Shown: one piece after another, positions 61,327-64,000 of the stretch | How the letters are laid out: each line of letters starts with the position of its first letter | How positions within the stretch are numbered: the first letter of the stretch is position 1 | DNA from: Misgurnus anguillicaudatus | Taxonomy: Eukaryota > Chordata > Actinopteri > Cypriniformes > Cobitidae | DNA length: 64,000 nt | Assembly: GCF_027580225.2 (NCBI RefSeq) | Contig: NC_073354.2 | Coordinates: 6,114,001-6,178,000 of the forward strand | Reading direction: 5' to 3' | The notes under the pieces: generated by a model | The model's database searches: none | Told to the model about the DNA's origin: nothing | The model's input: the letters and a program-made list of their open reading frames with translations, nothing else | Made by a program: the position numbers and the translations under genes

Positions 61327-62300
61327 ATTTAGGTTCTAAAAACGTTTTCCAAACGTTCTATTTTGGTTGTGGGAACGTTGTTTTGGAACGTTATTTAAAC
61401 GTTAAAATGTCCAGTTTTCTTGTCGTGATTATAACGTTATTTAAAGGTTCTAAAAACGTTCCATATAACGTTTTCCTAACTTTATTTTCACCCATTATAC
61501 AACGTTCTTAGAACATTTATTTATAACGTTCTTAAAACGTTAAAATGTCCAGTTTTCTTGTCGTGATTATAACGTTATTTAAAGGTTCTAAAAACGTTCC
61601 ATATAACGTTTTCCTAACTTTATTTTCACCCATTATAGAACGCTCTTAAAACATTTATTTATAACGTTCTTAAAACGTTAAAATGTCCAGTTTTCTTGTC
61701 GTGATTATAACGTTATTTAAAGGTTCTAAAAACGTTCCATATAACGTTTTCCTAACTTTATTTTCACCCATTATACAACGTTCTTAAAACATTTATTTAT
61801 AACGTTCTTAAAACGTTAAAATGTCCAGTTTTCTTGTCGTGATTATAACGTTATTTAAAGGTTCTAAAAACGTTCCATATAACGTTTTCCTAACTTTATT
61901 TTCACCCATTATACAACGTTCTTAAAACATTTATTTATAACGTTCTTAAAACGTTAAAATGTCCAGTTTTCTTGTCGTGATTAGAACGTTATTTAAAGGT
62001 TCTAAAAACGTTTCATATAACGTTTTCCTAACTTTATTCTCATCCATAATGCAACGTTCTTAGAACATTTATTTTTAACATTCTTAAAACGTTAAATTGA
62101 CCAGTTTTCTTGTCGTGATTAGAACGTTATTTAAAGGTTCTAAAAACGTTTCATATAACGTTTTCCTAACTTTTTTCTCATCCATAATACATCGTTCTTA
62201 GAACATTTATTTTTAACATTCTTAAAACGTCAAAATGTCCAGTTTTCTTGTCATGATTAGAACGTTATCTAAAGGTTACAAAAACATTTTTCACAACATT
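61327..62300. repeat. 138-bp AACGTT-rich tandem array
   Basis: The landmark AAAATGTCCAGTTTTCTTGT occurs at 61404, 61542, 61680, 61818, 61956, 62094 (slightly changed) and 62232: seven anchors spaced exactly 138 bp. Each unit carries about six AACGTT palindromes. The central units are nearly identical, while those at both ends differ and the array decays through about 62560. Confidence 0.96.
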
Positions 62301-62575
62301 CACCTAACTTTCACATACTGTATAACATTCTTTTAATGGTTATTTTAAAATTATATCAACAATATAGTTATCATTTTAAACATTTGTGTTCAAAGGTTAT
62401 AAAAAGTTTCTTACAATATTTTCAAAACTTTATTTTCACAAATATTCTTTAAACATTATTTTTTTATAATTCAAAACAATACAATATCCAGCTTTCTTAC
62501 TTTCCATTATTTAAAGGTTACAAAACATTTTTGAGCATTTCACCAACTTTATGTCTTAGTACAATATCCTTTCAA
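62301..62575. repeat. Decayed continuation of the 138-bp array
   Basis: Related phrases remain (AAGGTTATAAAAAGTTTCTT, CTAACTTTCACATAC, ATATCCAGCTTTCTTAC), but CpGs are largely lost and spacing is irregular. Confidence 0.6.
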
Positions 62576-62589
62576 AAATGTTTAACAAA

Positions 62590-63045
62590 CATCAATTTAA
62601 TTCAATTCAATTATATTTATACAGTGCTTTTCACAATAGTTCATCTTACCAAATCATCTGTACATGTAATAGAATATAAGACGACACAGAAAAGAACCTC
62701 AAAGTTTTAAATACAGTTAAGGATGGAGTATTTGAGGTTACATGGAGTTAATTCTTATATAAATAATATAATAAGAATTACTCCATTCCAAGCTAAATTA
62801 TGAACATACAGTAATAGAACAGTGATAGAACAGTGTATGTAATATACTCCAACTCCAAACTATATACCAGTATTAACATAATTTTCTAAAGACGTTATAA
62901 GGTTAATATCAGCAGTTTCCTAGTAAGCAAGCCACACAGAAACATTGGTCAAGGGGGAAACTTTTTCAGGGAGACAGAAATAAAAACCCAGTGAGAAAAC
63001 CAGGCTTAGCCAGGAGGTCCAGTTCCCATCTTACATGTTACAGCT
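62590..63045. repeat. TTCAATTCAATT-type interspersed repeat
   Basis: Begins TTTAATTCAATTCAATTATA then TTTATACAGTGCTTTTCACA and ends near CAGGCTTAGCCAGGAGGTCC. This opening and ending are familiar from abundant fish interspersed repeats; the superfamily cannot be fixed from sequence alone. It adjoins an AT tract at 63121-63149. Confidence 0.5.
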
Positions 63046-63120
63046 GTAGTGTGGTGCAGTTTGTAACCAAGGAAAGAGACCCTGTTATTAATTTCAGCTA
63101 TAGAATTTAGTATATACTAT

Positions 63121-63149
63121 GCTATATATATATATATATATATATATTC
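63121..63149. repeat. (AT)n microsatellite
   Basis: About 12 AT units. Confidence 0.9.
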
Positions 63150-63194
63150 AGGCGTCACAGTTCGGTACAATGGAGGTAAAAGCAAAATAAAAAT

Positions 63195-63962
63195 GTGAGG
63201 TATGCAGAAGAGCATCTCTAAACCCACAAAACGCTGAACCTTGAGGTGGATGGGCTACAGCAGCAGAAGACCACACCGGGTGTCACTCCTGACAGCAAAG
63301 AATAGGAAAACGAGGCTACAATTCTCACCAAAATTGGACAAAAGAAGATTGGAAAAACGTTTCCTGGTCTGATGAGTCTCGATTTCTGCTGCGACATTCT
63401 GATGGTAGGGTCAGAATTTGGCGTCAACAACATGAGAATGTGGATCCATCCTGCCTTGTATCAATGTTCAAGCTGCTGGTGCTGGTGTAATGGGTGTGGG
63501 GGATATTCTCTTGGCACGCTTTGGGCCCATTAGTACCAATTGAGCATCGTGTCAATGCCACAGCCTACCTGAGCATTGATTCTGACCATGTACATCCTTT
63601 TATGACCACAGTGTACCCATCTTCGGATGTCTACTTCCGGCAGAATAAATAATCTCAGACTGGTTTCTTGAACATGACAGTGAGTTCACTGTACTTAAAT
63701 GGCCTCCACAGTCACCAGATCTCAACCCAATAGAGCACCTTTGGGATGTGGTGGAACTGGAGATTCGCTTCATGGATGTGTAGCCAACGTATCTACAGCA
63801 ACTGCATGATGGTATCATGTGAATATGGACCAAAACCTCTGAGGAATTTTTCCAGTACCTCGTTGAATCTATGCCACGAAGGATTAAGGCAGTTCTGAAG
63901 GCAAAAGGGGTCCAACCCGGTACTAGTAAGCTGTACCTAATAAAGTGGCCGGTGAGTATATG
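63195..63962 (+). pseudogene. Tc1-like transposase, 5'-truncated and broken
   Basis: Plus-strand reading gives the C-terminal two thirds of a Tc1/mariner transposase: N-W-T-K-E-D-W, W-S-D-E-S-R-F (first catalytic Asp, near 63376), R-I-W-R-Q-Q, and, near 63700-63755, W-P-P-Q-S-P-D-L-N-P-I-E-H-L-W-D, which carries the third acidic residue. Frameshifts and stop codons occur throughout. Around 63640-63650 a deletion removes the D-N segment with the second catalytic Asp. The right terminus CTAATAAAGTGGCCGGTGAG is a well-known Tc1-like inverted-repeat end, at 63938-63957. The 5' half and left terminus are missing. Confidence 0.9.
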
Positions 63963-64000
63963 TGAGCAGTCATCAATTTAGCAGCATGAGGATGGGCATC

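Overview
This window is animal nuclear DNA, most likely from a teleost fish and plausibly a cyprinid. It is AT-rich, has long runs of simple repeats, and carries dense non-autonomous DNA transposons (hAT, Tc1/mariner, TTAA-target and fold-back elements), tRNA-derived SINEs and a Ty3/gypsy retrotransposon. No intact host protein-coding gene, rRNA or functional tRNA gene could be supported. Every recognisable protein domain belongs to a mobile element, and all of those copies are broken. The fish assignment is inferred from repeat types, not from a host gene.

Layout. 1-5.9 kb holds a pentanucleotide tract, a GA tract and a cluster of short transposons: a Tc1-like element with a TTAA element nested in it, a second TTAA element, a 3-bp-duplication element, hAT-like ends and a fold-back repeat. 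6.0-8.46 kb is a 64-bp tandem satellite of 38 indel-free units. It abuts a minus-strand Ty3/gypsy element (8.46-11.84 kb) with a probable 5' LTR, broken gag, and pol with internal deletions in reverse transcriptase and integrase. An unidentified decayed coding stretch follows (12.0-12.4 kb). 14.2-16.9 kb has a ~130-bp tandem repeat and a piggyBac-like element. 20.4-22.1 kb is a large ATTCT-type pentanucleotide array. 26-28.8 kb has two nested transposon pairs, one hAT copy with an 8-bp target duplication.

28.8-34.3 kb and 36-43 kb are mostly single-copy-looking DNA with few transposons, possibly holding conserved non-coding elements of a gene desert or large intron. 34.3-36.1 kb has TTAA elements in tandem and nested order. 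43.3-48.4 kb has two further copies of the ~0.9-kb fold-back family first seen at 26.3 kb, one rearranged around a LINE-like cassette that also occurs at 45.7 kb. 51.4-53.7 kb has more fold-back and terminal-inverted-repeat elements. 57.0-58.5 kb has a GA tract, a SINE and the second piggyBac-like copy. 59.9-60.4 kb is the start of an hAT element with a broken BED zinc finger. 61.3-62.5 kb is a 138-bp, AACGTT-rich tandem array. The window ends in a truncated Tc1-like transposase.

There is no operon-like or pathway-like gene cooperation here. The main interest is structural: repeated use of TTAA targets by unrelated-looking termini, exact-period satellites, catalytic-site deletions in the retrotransposon, a rearranged fold-back element, and one coding-like remnant that I could not identify.
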